Source: Alopecurus myosuroides
Taxonomy: Eukaryota > Streptophyta > Magnoliopsida > Poales > Poaceae
Length of the DNA stretch: 64,000 bases
Assembly: GCA_028641055.1 (NCBI GenBank)
Contig: CM054061.1
Span: forward strand, 32,836,333 to 32,900,332
Direction of reading: 5' to 3'
A program made the position numbers and the translations under genes. The notes under the pieces are model-generated. The model saw only the letters and a list, made by a program, of their open reading frames with translations, was not told the DNA's origin and ran no database searches. The stretch's first letter is position 1, and every line of letters begins with the position of its first letter. This document shows positions 53,559-64,000 of the stretch, piece by piece.

Positions 53559-56500
53559 TCATTCTGCCCTGACGTCTTCCGAACTGGCTTCTTCCCACTC
53601 CTTGACTTTGTACAAAGATAAGGCAGCTAGTTGTTGGCTGTCAGCTTCTCCTTCTGCCGTCCATGCTTCTTCCCTCTCCTTTCCCCCTTTGGCTACGGCA
53701 TCTTCCCACTTCTTGTACGTGAAACTTTCACAGTATCTGCTGACATGGATTTCACAATTGGGGTGACAGCCGATTGCTTTTTCAATGCAAGACTCCAGAG
53801 CCTCCACCTGGCCTGGATCTGCCATGAAACAATTAATTACGAACTGGAGGTGTGCAAGGCCTGACAAATGCTCCAGGCCCGATTCTGCAAAAAAATGGGA
53901 CACCACCGTCCTTTTTTTCTGGCACACCAGAGTCTTTGGCATCAATTCAAGTTGGAACCATCGGAGTTCTGGCACGGAACCTGCTGCAAATGTGAGCGGT
54001 AGCTTGTCTGCTGGACCCACTTCAAAAATAGGCTCGTAGCTATAGTGGAACACCTTTAGGAGCTTAAATCCGTTGCAACCAACAGTCAGCTTGTCCTCGG
54101 TCGTATATGTTACCGTTAGGTCAAGATGGGCCAGAGAAGGCATGCCCATGAGGAGATTGAGACCCTCCTTGTCAAACTTCAAAACACTTAAGTGTAGTTT
54201 CACGATATTTTTGAGGGAGGCCATTCCCTTGGGAACCATTCTAATGACCGAAAACATTTCAAGATCTCGGAGGTATGGATAGGTGCAGCATGGGTCCCGG
54301 AACAAACACTCACACATCTCTCCGTCATCGATCCAAAGAGAACGAAGGTTGCATTTACCCAACTCACTTATTGATGACACCAAAATTCCCATTAATAATT
54401 TTTTTTCTGTTGTGTAATCCTTGAGAGTTTCTCCCCTAACCTCTATAGCCACTTTTCTCAATTTTGTTAGATGACCAAGCTCTTCTGCAAATCGTATTGG
54501 GTTGTCGGAATTCCAGATGTTAAACTTCTCCAAGGTTTCCAAAGCTTGCATACTCCCAAACTCAACATCTGGAAACCGGGTGCCAGGGCTTACAAATAAG
54601 TGCACCAATTTTTGCAACTGCACCATAGTTGATGGCAGTCTTACTTCATAACAGTGTCTCAAATCCAGAGTCTCTAAGTGTTGTAGCTTTCCGATTTCCC
54701 CATGAAGCTCAGTAATCAGACTATTAATTCGCAAGTACCTTAACTGACATGAACTTCCTATCTGTTTCACATGCTTGTTTTCCAATAATATACATTCTTT
54801 GAGATCTAACACCCGCAAAGCATGGAAGTCCGTAAGACTGGGTATCTCCATATCTGATTCAAACACAGTCAATGAACGAACATGTAACTTGTTTTCTGTG
54901 ATTGCACTGACTGCCCCAATATTCTCATCGCCAATAAAGTGCACAGACAACCGGCGAATCTTGCTTGGGAAAGAATTGCAGATACGTCCATTTAAAACAG
55001 TGGCAAATTTCTCTTCATCTGATAAAGTTATCATAAGGTCAAGCACCATATCATGGACCCGACAATATTCCACAGAACCATCGTACTCAATAAGTGGCTG
55101 AATCATATTTCTATTAACGAGTTCATTGAAACAGTTATTTGCTACTTGGTCCAAACGTCCCCACTGTGGAGCAAGGAATCCTTCAGCCATCCATTTCAAT
55201 TTCAGCTCTTCACAGTTGATTTTGTAGTCCTCTGGATAAATACACAAGTACAACAAACAAGTCTTCAGTTGGTGTGTAAGATCCCAGTAACTAAGTAACA
55301 ATATATCGTTCATCCCTTTTAAGTTCCCATCATTTTCAGTCGAAGAACCAGTACCAATGGAATCTAGCAGCCTCTCCCATTCATCCTTGTCATGTGTCTT
55401 CCTAGAAAGCAAACTTGCAAATGTAATAATAGCCAGTGGCAGACCGCCGCATTTTTTTAAGATCCTATCAGAAACTTCTTCCAGTTCAGTAGGACGGGGA
55501 TTATCTGAGCGGAAAATTCTCTTAAAGAACAATCTTGCAGAATCAGCATCATCTAGAGGTGGCATATGATAGGGTTGACCACCGGAGTTGGAACAACACA
55601 GCTTAGCTACACCAGTAATGCGGGTAGTAGCCATTATTCTGCTACCATTATTATTATCGGGAAATGCTGCACTGACCAAATTCCAATCTTGTTCTTTCCA
55701 TATGTCATCAATAATAATGAAGTACCTACATTCAGTAATGTGCATTGTTAATCATTTTTATAATTGTGAACTACTGTGTTATGTGTATCAATTAATTTGA
55801 TACTTGTCAACTGATACATAAATGATTTCTAATAAATTTTTTTTTTGACGGAACCTCGTCAGAGGGCGGGGAGCTCCCGCATTGCATATAAGAAGAAATA
55901 AGAGTTGGTCCAGTTAATAAGGGGAACCGGACCCAAAAACCAAACAACACACGGTTAATTAAGGAAAACCGGTGAAAACCACGGCCAGAAGCATTTCTAA
56001 TCGATTTAACGTTATCTTTATTTTTCATCAGAAGTAACTCACTGCATCCCATAGTATGTGAAAAACAATAGCATCCGAACCATAATGTGGGACTAGATGA
56101 CTTTTCTTTGCTACTCTCTCCATTCCAAAATACTTGACCATGGTTTTAGTTCAGTATTTTGACTAAAATTGCGTCAAGTATTGTGGAACAGAGGTAGTAG
56201 AAGAAAGAGACAAATCTACTTTATCCCGCTAAACGATTATCCAGCTTGAAGTTTCAACCCTGAACTTCAATACTGTTTTAAGAGCTTTGTTAGGGTGATT
56301 GGAGAGGTACCACGGGTACTTTCAGGTACCTCCCCTCCTGATTAATTCTGACCGTACGATTTAACGGGTAAGTACAATTATTAAATTTAATCAGCCAACT
56401 GGTCCGTCCATCCGGTAGTCCGCCAGGCAGATCCCAGAGCGATTTCTCACCCCCGTGATCTTCCGGTGAGAGGAGACCGCTGGCCGGTGGAGCCTAGAGA

Positions 56501-58973
56501 GGAGAGCATGGTGGGTGTGAGCTCAGCTGAGCATGGTGGGTGAGTTCAGCTGACATCTTCCTTTGGGCATGGCGGCGTTCGCTTGTTTAGGCACCTTGCT
56601 GTGGCTGCCGCTCGCCCCCGGTGCTCCTCTGTTGCCGGGGAATGCTCTGAGCGATGGTTTCCCTCGCCTTTCTAGTGCGTCTCCTCGCCACCGCTGGCAG
56701 AGCGCAAGGTGATTAACTACTGATGATTCTCGACGAGATGGAGAAGCTGATGCGGATGAAACCGAGGTCGCCATCTTCGAACCATAACCAAGACCAGCAT
56801 TGCTCGACTGAACTTTTCGAACGGGGTGCTTGGGATGGTGCGCCACAGGGTCGACGAGAAAACCAACTATATCCTCCGCAACATCCTTGTGTTCGAGCAG
56901 AGGTACATCCGGATGGCCACGGACCACCACACCCGGCTACGTGACGTCGTACATGGTGTTCATGTCGCAGCTCCTGGGCAGCCCGGAAGACGTAGCTCTT
57001 CTGTCGCGGTGGAGGGTCATCGAGCACCACCAAGGCAACGAGCCAGCGACGACGAGCCCTGTTCCGGGGGATGACGGAGGGGCCTCCTCGCCTTCAAGTT
57101 CGAGCTTAGCGGCTGCAGCGGAATGGTGGTGACGGCGCGGCAACGGAACCTGTTCAGCCTTTGAGTGTCGCTGGCGGTGGTCTGGGTCGCGTGGTCGGCG
57201 GACGCTCATGTCGCTCCTTGCGGGCCTCTTGACTGTCGTCGGCTTGTCCATGTGCAGTGACGCGCGCCAACAGCCGCCGGGGCGCTCCCCACGAACAAGG
57301 ATTGGTGAGCACGCAGCGGACGGTGCCGTGGCGCTGCTGAGCCTGAGCCCCAACTGTTTCCCGCTGGGTGTTCTCACGTAAAGGATGCTCCCGGTCGTGG
57401 TGAGGACCACGCGCTCCACATGGCAAAGCTTTCATAAGAGGAAGCAAGGGCGGCATTAGGGACAACTGCCTAGGCCAATGGCTTCCATCGCGATTCGTGA
57501 GGTCGTCGTCCGCGACGTAGAACATGGTGACGCCCACGGAAGCATTGGAGGCTGGAGCGGACGGGGAAGGACCCGAGCTAAACGTGGGAGGCGGCGGCGT
57601 TGTGCTCGCCAGCGCGCAGGCAAGCGGAAGTGGGAGGAGGTGGTCAATGCGGCCTTCACGTTGATGCTGTCGCGGGAGGATACGCCCTCGACGACGGCGG
57701 CGACCATCTTCTTGGCTTCTTGCTGTATGCACCTAGTTTAATCTCCACTGTCTGTGTCTGATTTCTTGTCAATTGCTCTTAATCTGAATCCTCTCGGTGG
57801 TGCGTAGAGAGAGCAGGGGAGAGTGACAGGTGGGACAATTAGTTAAAATTAATTAAGTACCTCTTTATTAAATAAAATAAATCAATATAGTTAGTACTTC
57901 TGGGTACTTTCCAGTACCTTTAGTCTAGTACCTCCTATTTTTCAATCGTTAGATTAGAGTGGATAGACGGTTGCTAAAATTACCAACCACCATAAAACTT
58001 GTACTGTTTTAAACATTCTCAATAGAACTAGAGCCATTAATTTGATCTACGTTTGTTAAGGCTAGCTTCAACAAAATACTAATAATTCTTCTCGGTTTAG
58101 GAATTAAATAGGTTCGAACTTGCATGGTGGAATAATAAGTAAAAACAAAACAATGCACCCCGTACCTCTTTCCTGTCAAGATCAGTTTGCTTTTCCGGAT
58201 TAGTTGCTCTATTTCCCAACCTCTGACTTGCATTTTCCATAAGCATCTTCGTCGATTTGAGACAGAATATTCTTCAACAGGTTCTCTAGGTCAATGGTGC
58301 GTGACACTGATAGAGACGCTCCACACTCGAAGTCTCCTCTAATCTGGCGGTATACCTCCATGGCCAGGGTTGTCTTCCCTAGCCCTCCGGATCCCACAAT
58401 AGCCACCACTTTGAGCTTCAATTCCTTCTCGTCCATCAACAGGGCGGTGACGTGCTCCATCGGGCCGTCCATGGCCACCAAACCGCTAACCTCCTTGTGG
58501 AGTGCAGTTATCCGCGGGTCGATTTCCACAGTCCTCATCGGAGCGTCGTACATCTTATCAAGTTTGTACCTATCACGTCGTGCGCTCTCCTCTATGACAC
58601 GGGCATTGAGGTCTTTGATCTGGGTCGCGATGTCATGGCGTGTCCACAACTTCTTGAGCCGGCGCGCAGTTCTCTTCATGAACTTCGGTTTAGCATCTCC
58701 TCTGCCAAGCTGGTCCATGAAGCGGTCGATGCAGTCTTCTATGTCGTAGCTAAGATCACGCACTTTGCCTCGCCAGTCCTTGGCCAAGCAATCAAGCGTC
58801 TCCTCCATGTCCGCCATTTTCTGTAGCAAGATTTGCATGGAGGTGAGCTCGCGCTCCAGGATCTCGATCTGCTTGCGGACCCGCTTGAGCAGCTTGTACT
58901 CGTTATGGAGCAAGTCAGCAAGCTTGACGAGGAGGGAGCTCATCGCCCCCGTCCCGGTGCTCACTCCCAGCAT
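53559..58973 (-). CDS. CC-NB-LRR disease-resistance-type gene, probably frameshifted
   Basis: Two exons: 58973-58166 and 55725-53559, with a 2.44-kb intron whose donor is AAGAG|GTACG and acceptor TGTAG|GTACT. Exon 1, from ATG 58973, encodes an Rx-type coiled coil (SSLLVKLADLLHNEYKLLKR, SYDIEDCIDRFM as the EDVID-like motif) and the P-loop VGSGGLGKTTLA. Exon 2 starts with kinase-2 (YFIIIDDIW), then GSRIMATTRI, CGGLPLAIITFASLL, a CRVHDMV motif in place of MHDV, and leucine-rich repeats to residue ~650. The intron position before kinase-2 is typical of a large grass NLR clade (Pik/RGA-like). Near 58217-58232 one base is missing or extra: the frame runs into TAG, while another frame (GWEIEQLIRKSK) reaches the donor. 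Total length would be about 990 residues. Likely a young pseudogene, or spliced around the lesion. Confidence 0.82.
55834..55992 (-). mobile_element. Short poly-A retroposon in the NLR intron
   Basis: 159 bp with target duplication ATTTCTAAT (55825-55833 and 55993-56001). A T-run at the left is followed by GACGGAACCTCGTCAGAGG, so on the minus strand it ends in poly-A: a LINE/SINE 3' fragment. Confidence 0.75.
56114..56197. mobile_element. Stowaway MITE
   Basis: 84 bp with termini CTCTCTCCATTCC and GGAACAGAGGTAG, internal CAAAATACTTGACC paired with GTCAAGTATTGTGG, and flanking TA duplications (56112-56113 and 56198-56199). A mutated copy of the common CTCCCTCCGTTCC family of grasses. Confidence 0.85.
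56290..57975. mobile_element. Candidate Pack-type element in the NLR intron
   Basis: Bounded by similar blocks: GGTACTTTCAGGTACC-type sequence near 56315-56335 and GGTACTTTCCAGTACC near 57904-57920, each self-complementary around GGTAC/GTACC. The interior is GC-rich and gene-like, unlike the AT-rich intron around it. True termini and target duplication were not resolved. Confidence 0.4.
56850..57063 (+). pseudogene. DUF247-like gene fragment
   Basis: One frame gives VTSYMVFMSQLLGSPEDVAL, then LLSRWRVIEHHQGN (about 56942-57040), resembling the VTSYVxFMDxLIxSxEDVxLL...GIIEHxLG block of plant DUF247 membrane proteins. The preceding NYILRNILVFEQRY is in another frame, consistent with the LxALEQR segment after a frameshift. 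No start codon or transmembrane tail is in place, so it is a captured or decayed fragment. The hit rests on recognition only. Confidence 0.4.
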
Positions 58974-59030
58974 CTTGAGAACTCTCTGCCTACGGCTAAG
59001 TGCATAGGAAGAGAAGAAGTGGCTGAACAA

Positions 59031-59671
59031 GTGCCATCACTAGTCAATTGGTGGAGCTATGGCTCGGGAGGGGGGATAATTGAGCTGCTTAGGAAGATAA
59101 GAAATGGCGCTGAACAAGTGCCGTGCATGGTTGGAGTTGGAGGAGGATGGATATTTGTTCCACCGTGTTGAATCTTCCTAGGCTAGCTGTTGCATGTATT
59201 ATTGCTTTAGCCCGAAGGAACACCTTTCGTTGTGTGAGGCCGTGGAACGAGCAGCATGTCGATAATAGTGACCACTCAAATGGTGACCACACAGTGTATT
59301 CGTCTCGACGGAGACGCGTGTGGGTGGACGGTTGATTTTTCAGACAGAGGTTTTCTTCGAGATATTTGTTAGGATTTGAATCCTAAATATTTTTCCTTTG
59401 TATATTGTTTGATTCACATAAGTGAATTCCCTAGGAAAAGAGTTATACCTAAATCCAATTTAGCTTACCACTACTGAACGGGTTGTGCTTCAGTGTCCCC
59501 GCCCTCTCCGAACTGAAATACATCAGGGCAGAAATCGCCATGTGCCTCTTCGTAATTAAGGGTATAACGGTCATCATAAACTATTAATTTGTCATTACGG
59601 ACTAATCTAGTCATACTTAGCCATGTAGAAACTGTATGTCCTAGTTAAACATGTACGGATTTGTACGTACA
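59031..59671. other. 5' flank of the NLR gene
   Basis: Promoter side of the NLR; no clear TATA box chosen. A phrase GTGAATTCCCTAGGAAAAG (59421) recurs as GTGAAATCCCTAGGAAAAT at 61159 and GTTAAATCCCTGGGAAAAG at 61279, a dispersed short repeat of unknown origin. Confidence 0.35.
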
Positions 59672-59672
59672 T

Positions 59673-59752
<80 letters not shown>
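59672..59752. repeat. Compound (AC)n(AT)n microsatellite
   Basis: About 11 AC dinucleotides followed by about 29 AT dinucleotides without interruption; a hypervariable simple repeat. Confidence 0.95.
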
Positions 59753-59754
<2 letters not shown>

Positions 59755-59769
59755 AAAATAGTGGGCTAC

Positions 59770-60975
59770 CACCGGTGCTAGCTACGCACCCATATCCGAC
59801 CATTTAATCACCCTATAGAGCATTTTCATCCACCGATCGACTTAACGGCGTTTCTGTCCACTATTCCCCACCCGATTAAAGAAAAGCACCCTATTATCCC
59901 ATCCGGCCCCGCACCTCTGACCCCGTCCTCGCATCCTCCTCCTTCCGACCTCCCACTCCCAGCCTCCCCCGTAGAAACTGCCGCCGCCCATGGATCCTGC
60001 CCCGCCTCCCAGATCCAATAGGGCGCCGCTGGCCAGCACCGACGCTGATCTCTGCGGCCACCCAGGCCGTGCCTTCTACTCGTCCTTCCCCAACCACCTC
60101 CCCCATTCCCACACACCAACCACACACTGCAACCACCTCCCCCATTCTCCCGTGCCTTCTACTCGTCCTCCCCGACCCACCGCGCGCCAAGGACGGGGGG
60201 TGGCCGCAGTTTTTTGCGCCGGCGGCTGGTGACTGCATGGGGAAGGGCCGCATGCGGGTGGTCGGAGCGGGGTCCAGGCGGCCGCGAGGGGAAACGGAAG
60301 GCAGGCGGATGGCATTTGTGGCCACTGATGCAAGCGTAGGATCCGGTGGAGGACGGCTTACCCCGCGTCTCGGTGTGCGAGGAGATCCGCGTCTCGGCGG
60401 TGGACGAATGCTCGACCCGAGATGATTCAGCAAGAGGGGCCATGGGGCTTTCCTCGCAGGATCTGGTCCCGCGCCCGCCGGCCAAGGAGAAAACAGAGAT
60501 GCTGGAATCGGTCGTTTCCGGCCATCTGCCGACGTTGAAGGAGAAGCAGGGGAGGTTGGGGATGCCGCTTCCGATTTCTTGTTTGAATCTCGAGGATATC
60601 GCCCGTCGCGGAGCCCAAAAAGGCGAATCCCGGCAAGCAGCAGGGCGGCGGCGAGGAGAAGAAGAATCCCGACAAGGGCGGGCGAGGAGAAGAAGAATCC
60701 CATGGCGGCTGTTTTGGGATCCCATGGCGGTGGCGTTGTTCAGTGCAGTCGAACGGGATCGGGATCGGGATCGGTGATCCGCTGCTGTCCTTTTCTCGGT
60801 TGCCACGATGGCAACGATTTTGTGGCTTTTTTTTTTAGTTAAATGGCAGCGATGGTGGAGCCGGAAGCGGCTGTCTTTTTTTGGTTGGCTGGTAACGGAC
60901 GTAATCAGCAGCAAACGGCAACACGAATCACAAGACAACATCTAATGGCTCTGAAGGCATGCGTAGCTTAGCCAT
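59770..60975. mobile_element. Candidate Pack-MULE-type element
   Basis: Left edge TGCTAGCTACGCACCC and, in complement, right edge GCTAAGCTACGCATGCC are similar, each followed inward by a CCATTTAA or CCATTAGA motif, suggesting long diverged inverted termini. The GC-rich interior contains a gene-like 5' end on the minus strand. Target duplication not found. Confidence 0.4.
59894..60703 (-). pseudogene. Captured gene 5' fragment with hydrophobic N-terminus
   Basis: Open frame of 269 codons from ATG 60703. The start MGFFFSSPALVGILLLLAAA continues as a strong hydrophobic segment (signal anchor) for about 30 residues, then Ser/Pro- and Arg/Gly-rich low-complexity sequence with no domain. Frames on the plus strand overlap it throughout. 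I read it as the beginning of a captured membrane-protein gene plus unrelated DNA, not a complete gene. Confidence 0.3.
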
Positions 60976-62332
60976 GTGCTAGTTAGTATACGGACTCTAG
61001 CATGATTTAACAATTAACTAGTACAATTAATCATAATAAAATACAATGCTGCCCTTTTATGTTTTTGGAAGGGGGGACACGGAAGCACAACCAGGAACAG
61101 AACATAATCTTGCATGAAAATCTTATAAATACACTAACTCGATTCCTTAGTGGTGAGTGGAGTGAAATCCCTAGGAAAATAAATATATCTAAAATTCAAT
61201 TTAATTTACGACTAAGAAATATAATCTTCCATGGAAATAATGTTAAAATATTCACTAGTTCTTTTTTGTTCAGAGGAGTTAAATCCCTGGGAAAAGAATT
61301 ACATATACAGTTCTGATCGCAACTGGTACCGATTTGTAGCAACTTAATCTTAATATTCCACCGATATAATCCCCTTACAAGAATCAAAAGAGAATTTGGG
61401 ATCAATGGCCGAAATGGAAGAAGAGAGAGCGTCCGCCGTGCTTGTCGTATCCTTCGAGATAGATTTTTCATTATTTCACTAGGTTTACATAAGTGGTTCT
61501 AGTCACAGACGGATTCAGGAATTTGGCGAAGGTTGCATGCGATGCAAGTCAATTAAATTCTTTTCTCGGACAGACTTAAGCATCAAATAGAACAAATATT
61601 GTCTTCATAATAGTTCTAATGCAGAAACACAAATATAATACAGCAAAAGTTCACAACACATTCAAATGTTCACAATTTCCAACGCATTCAAATGTTCACA
61701 TGTAAACATAACATTCAAATATGCATATGTGATAATATTAGATATGATAGTAAATAGCATGAACTCCCAAAAGACTAATGGAAGTCTGATGACAAAGTGA
61801 AAATGTCCAAATGCACGGAAAGATAGATTAGTAAATCATATACCATACCTTTAAAAATATTCATCATGATTCACGAGGAAATGAAAAATACTTATATAGC
61901 ATGAACGATGTGCTAATTAGACATATTCCTATAAGGTACATGTATTCTCCTGTTCTCCATGGCTTGAAACATATCACCATTGATGGCCAACTCAGTAGGC
62001 TTATAGACCAAAGAGAAGACAACTAATCTAAGACCTCTCACCGATGGGGGGTTCTACCCATTCCCTGATGGTCAATGTTGCCGCATGTGATGGAGAGGTG
62101 GCTTCTTTGAGCCATTGCACCATCTCTGTGACCCATGAAATGGGTAGGACTACACGGACATGGCGAAGTACTAGAGTCGGCTCCAAGCACCTGAACCGCA
62201 GGAGGTGCATGGGGTCCTTACATGGACAAGTCATTAACATAAAAAGACAAGAATCATGAATTTTCAATGAAGACTAGAGTACCTTTCGACCAATTGGATC
62301 ACTGCTCCGGTTCATCCTGGCCTACGTCGGAT
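60976..62332. other. Intergenic AT-rich sequence
   Basis: Contains two of the three CCCTAGGAAAA-type repeats (61159, 61279) and AAATGTTCACA duplications near 61667 and 61690 (CATTCAAATGTTCACA). No gene recognised; short frames at 62028-62267 overlap on both strands. Confidence 0.4.
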
Positions 62333-62526
62333 TTTTTTTTTATAAAGGACTTTTATTACTTATATTTTTAGGCATTACATCCGATCTCTGCATAACTAAG
62401 ATGCACACGACTGCCAACATACAATTCAAAAAAGTAAAGCAAAAAAGGCACCAACAGACGAATTACAATCATCTAGAAATAAAACGTCGAATCCTAAGGT
62501 GGACCAATCTAGAAATCAAGCCGCCA
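62333..62526 (-). mobile_element. Short poly-A retroposon
   Basis: 194 bp with target duplication ACGTCGGAT (62324-62332 and 62527-62535). It starts with a T-run then ATAAAGGACTTTTATTAC and GGCATTACATCCG, i.e. a LINE-type 3' end on the minus strand. Confidence 0.75.
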
Positions 62527-62535
62527 ACGTCGGAT

Positions 62536-63057
62536 AACTGAGGAGGTCGATGTGGTTGCTAGCTTCATTGTTACAAGTTTGAAGCTTGTGTTGTTCCCCT
62601 TTGCAAGATAAGTTCCCATTCGTTTATCGACAAGACAGCGAAGAAAAATAATAGGGATATATGAGAGGTTGAGTAGATATGGACACTCAAAAATTCTTTT
62701 TATTTCAAAGCGTTGTGGTGTTTATACTATGTAACGCTTCAAGAGAGCACTAGGAGAGACTCGCCCGGTGTGGACAACTACTCGCCCGGTTCTCTCGCTG
62801 GCAACCATGAAGCATTAGGACAGTGTCCCTCGATCTTCGATGCCACCCAATGCCGACAACAACAGTGAGGCGGTCTCTTCGGTAGCAATGTCCTCCCAGT
62901 GCCACATCATCGGTGTCATCCCGCTGCAGGTTGTTTGTGTTAGGATAGGATCTCTACAAGGGTTCACACGCAAACATCGCTCGAACCCACCGCTGATGGT
63001 CTCTGTTGTCTCTCGATGGAGAACCGACGAGGCGGTAGGGTTACTAGAACTAAAGGG
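62536..63057. other. Unassigned spacer before the terminal LTR
   Basis: Contains two copies of CTCGCCCGGT (62761 and 62781). No domain-bearing frame, although a short open frame runs 62840-63121 across the LTR boundary. Confidence 0.35.
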
Positions 63058-64000
63058 TGATGTCTACGCACGCTTCTATTCTTGTAGACAGTGTTGGGCT
63101 TCCAAGTGCAGAGGTTTGTAGAACAGCATCAAGTTTCCCTTAAGTGGATTACCCAAGGTTTATCGAACTCATGGAGGAAGAGGTCAAAGTTATCCCTCTC
63201 AAGCAATCATGCAATTATGATACAAGAATTCTCTTGTGTCCCCAACACACCTAATACAATTATCAGTTGTATAGGTGCACTAGTTTGGCGAAGAGAGAGT
63301 GAAATACAAGTAATATGGATGTGTATAAGTGATAATAGCAATCTGAAGTAAAAATGGCAGCAAGCAAACGTGTGGAAGATCTGATTGTAAATGGTATTTC
63401 AATGCTTGAAAACAAAGCCTAGGGATCATACTTTCACTAGTGAACACTCTCAACAATAATAACATAATTGAATGCATAAATATATCCCTTCACTATGCTA
63501 CAACGAGCCACTCTCCGGTTGAATAACAAACACCAATTCACTGTGTAGGGGTACAAAGCACCCCTTAAAGTCACGTTCCCGTATCTAGTTAACCCCACGC
63601 TGTCACTATGAGCGCCCTAGAAGGTACTAGAAAAACACCACAATTTCATAGGGTCATCCAACACAAGATATAAATATCATGCTAAACCACACGATGCACA
63701 CACTTTCACCTTTACACCGTGTTCAAAGTGTTTACGGAGATCTGATAATAAAACCACTTGAGTAGCATAACATATGAAAAGTACATCTACATATTCAACT
63801 AGATTACAAAGCTCATGATCACATAACGATCACACCATGAGAGAGAGAGAGATGATACACATAACTACCGGTAGAGCCCTCAGCCCTAGGTGAGAACTAC
63901 TCCGTCCTCATCATAGGAGACAGAAACGACGATGAAGATGGCGTTGGAGTCGATGGATATGGATCCGGGGGCACTTCTCCGTCCCGGCAGGGTGCCGGCA
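63058..64000 (+). repeat. LTR, 5' part, truncated by window end
   Basis: Starts TGATGTCTACGCACGC and continues with GTAGACAGTGTTGGGC and GGTTTATCGAACTCATGG, a phrase common to a Triticeae Gypsy-type LTR (Sabrina/WHAM-like). It has an internal (GA)n run at 63840-63852. The right part lies outside the window. Confidence 0.6.

Noticed and set aside
57154..57732. 192-codon minus-strand ORF in the NLR intron
   Set aside because: Arg/Pro-rich frame opposite other open frames in GC-rich DNA; no domain recognised.

Overview
The window looks like accessory chromosome-arm DNA from a large grass genome, most likely Triticeae (wheat, Aegilops or barley type). The evidence is nested long-LTR Gypsy retrotransposons in configurations typical of that tribe, MULE, Harbinger, Stowaway and hAT-like DNA transposons, poly-A retroposons, and a CC-NB-LRR gene with grass-type exon structure. 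No prokaryotic features are present. Everything was read by eye: no database search or alignment was run, so family names are recognition calls.

Layout. (1) 1-14240: the non-coding tail and 3' LTR of an old LTR retrotransposon. It is split at its polypurine tract by a young non-autonomous Gypsy element (2357-12643, target duplication GAGGC) whose 4.6-kb LTRs enclose only 1.04 kb of gutted pol. (2) 14241-16100: two small plant genes, an AP2/ERF-like gene and a coiled-coil gene with TATA box and intron, both broken by in-frame TAG codons. (3) 16300-19446: decayed LTR sequence carrying a hAT-like MITE. (4) 19447-20238: the 5' end of a Mutator-type element with a GRF zinc-finger exon, cut off by the 3' end of another Gypsy element. 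(5) 20239-26288: one very long LTR-like block. (6) 26331-28288: a 348-bp tandem array. (7) 28289-49015: AT-rich tandem repeats and a degenerate MULE with a MURA-type transposase, split at 33709 by a nearly intact Tat-lineage Gypsy element (33710-48911, target duplication CCATT). (8) 49276-52467: a Harbinger element with an open transposase and perfect TTA target duplication, carrying a 1.17-kb retroposon inserted exactly at the transposase start codon. (9) 53559-58973: a two-exon CC-NB-LRR gene on the minus strand with a one-base lesion in exon 1; its intron holds a retroposon, a Stowaway MITE and a candidate Pack-type element with a DUF247-like fragment. (10) 59672-64000: a microsatellite, a second candidate Pack-type element, a short retroposon and the start of another LTR.

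The most interesting item is inside the Tat element. Downstream of pol, on the opposite strand, an eight-exon gene of about 1,370 codons (42238-47337) can be read with GT-AG introns and matching phases throughout. It has its own TATA box and a gypsy-associated (PF04195-like) first exon. The same element has a single UAG between protease and reverse transcriptase, a 21-bp coding repeat that copies its own LTR-adjacent motif, and a very dense CTACTCG motif. Across the window several unrelated broken genes carry single TAG stops that fit CAG-to-TAG change, as expected from deamination of CHG-methylated cytosine.
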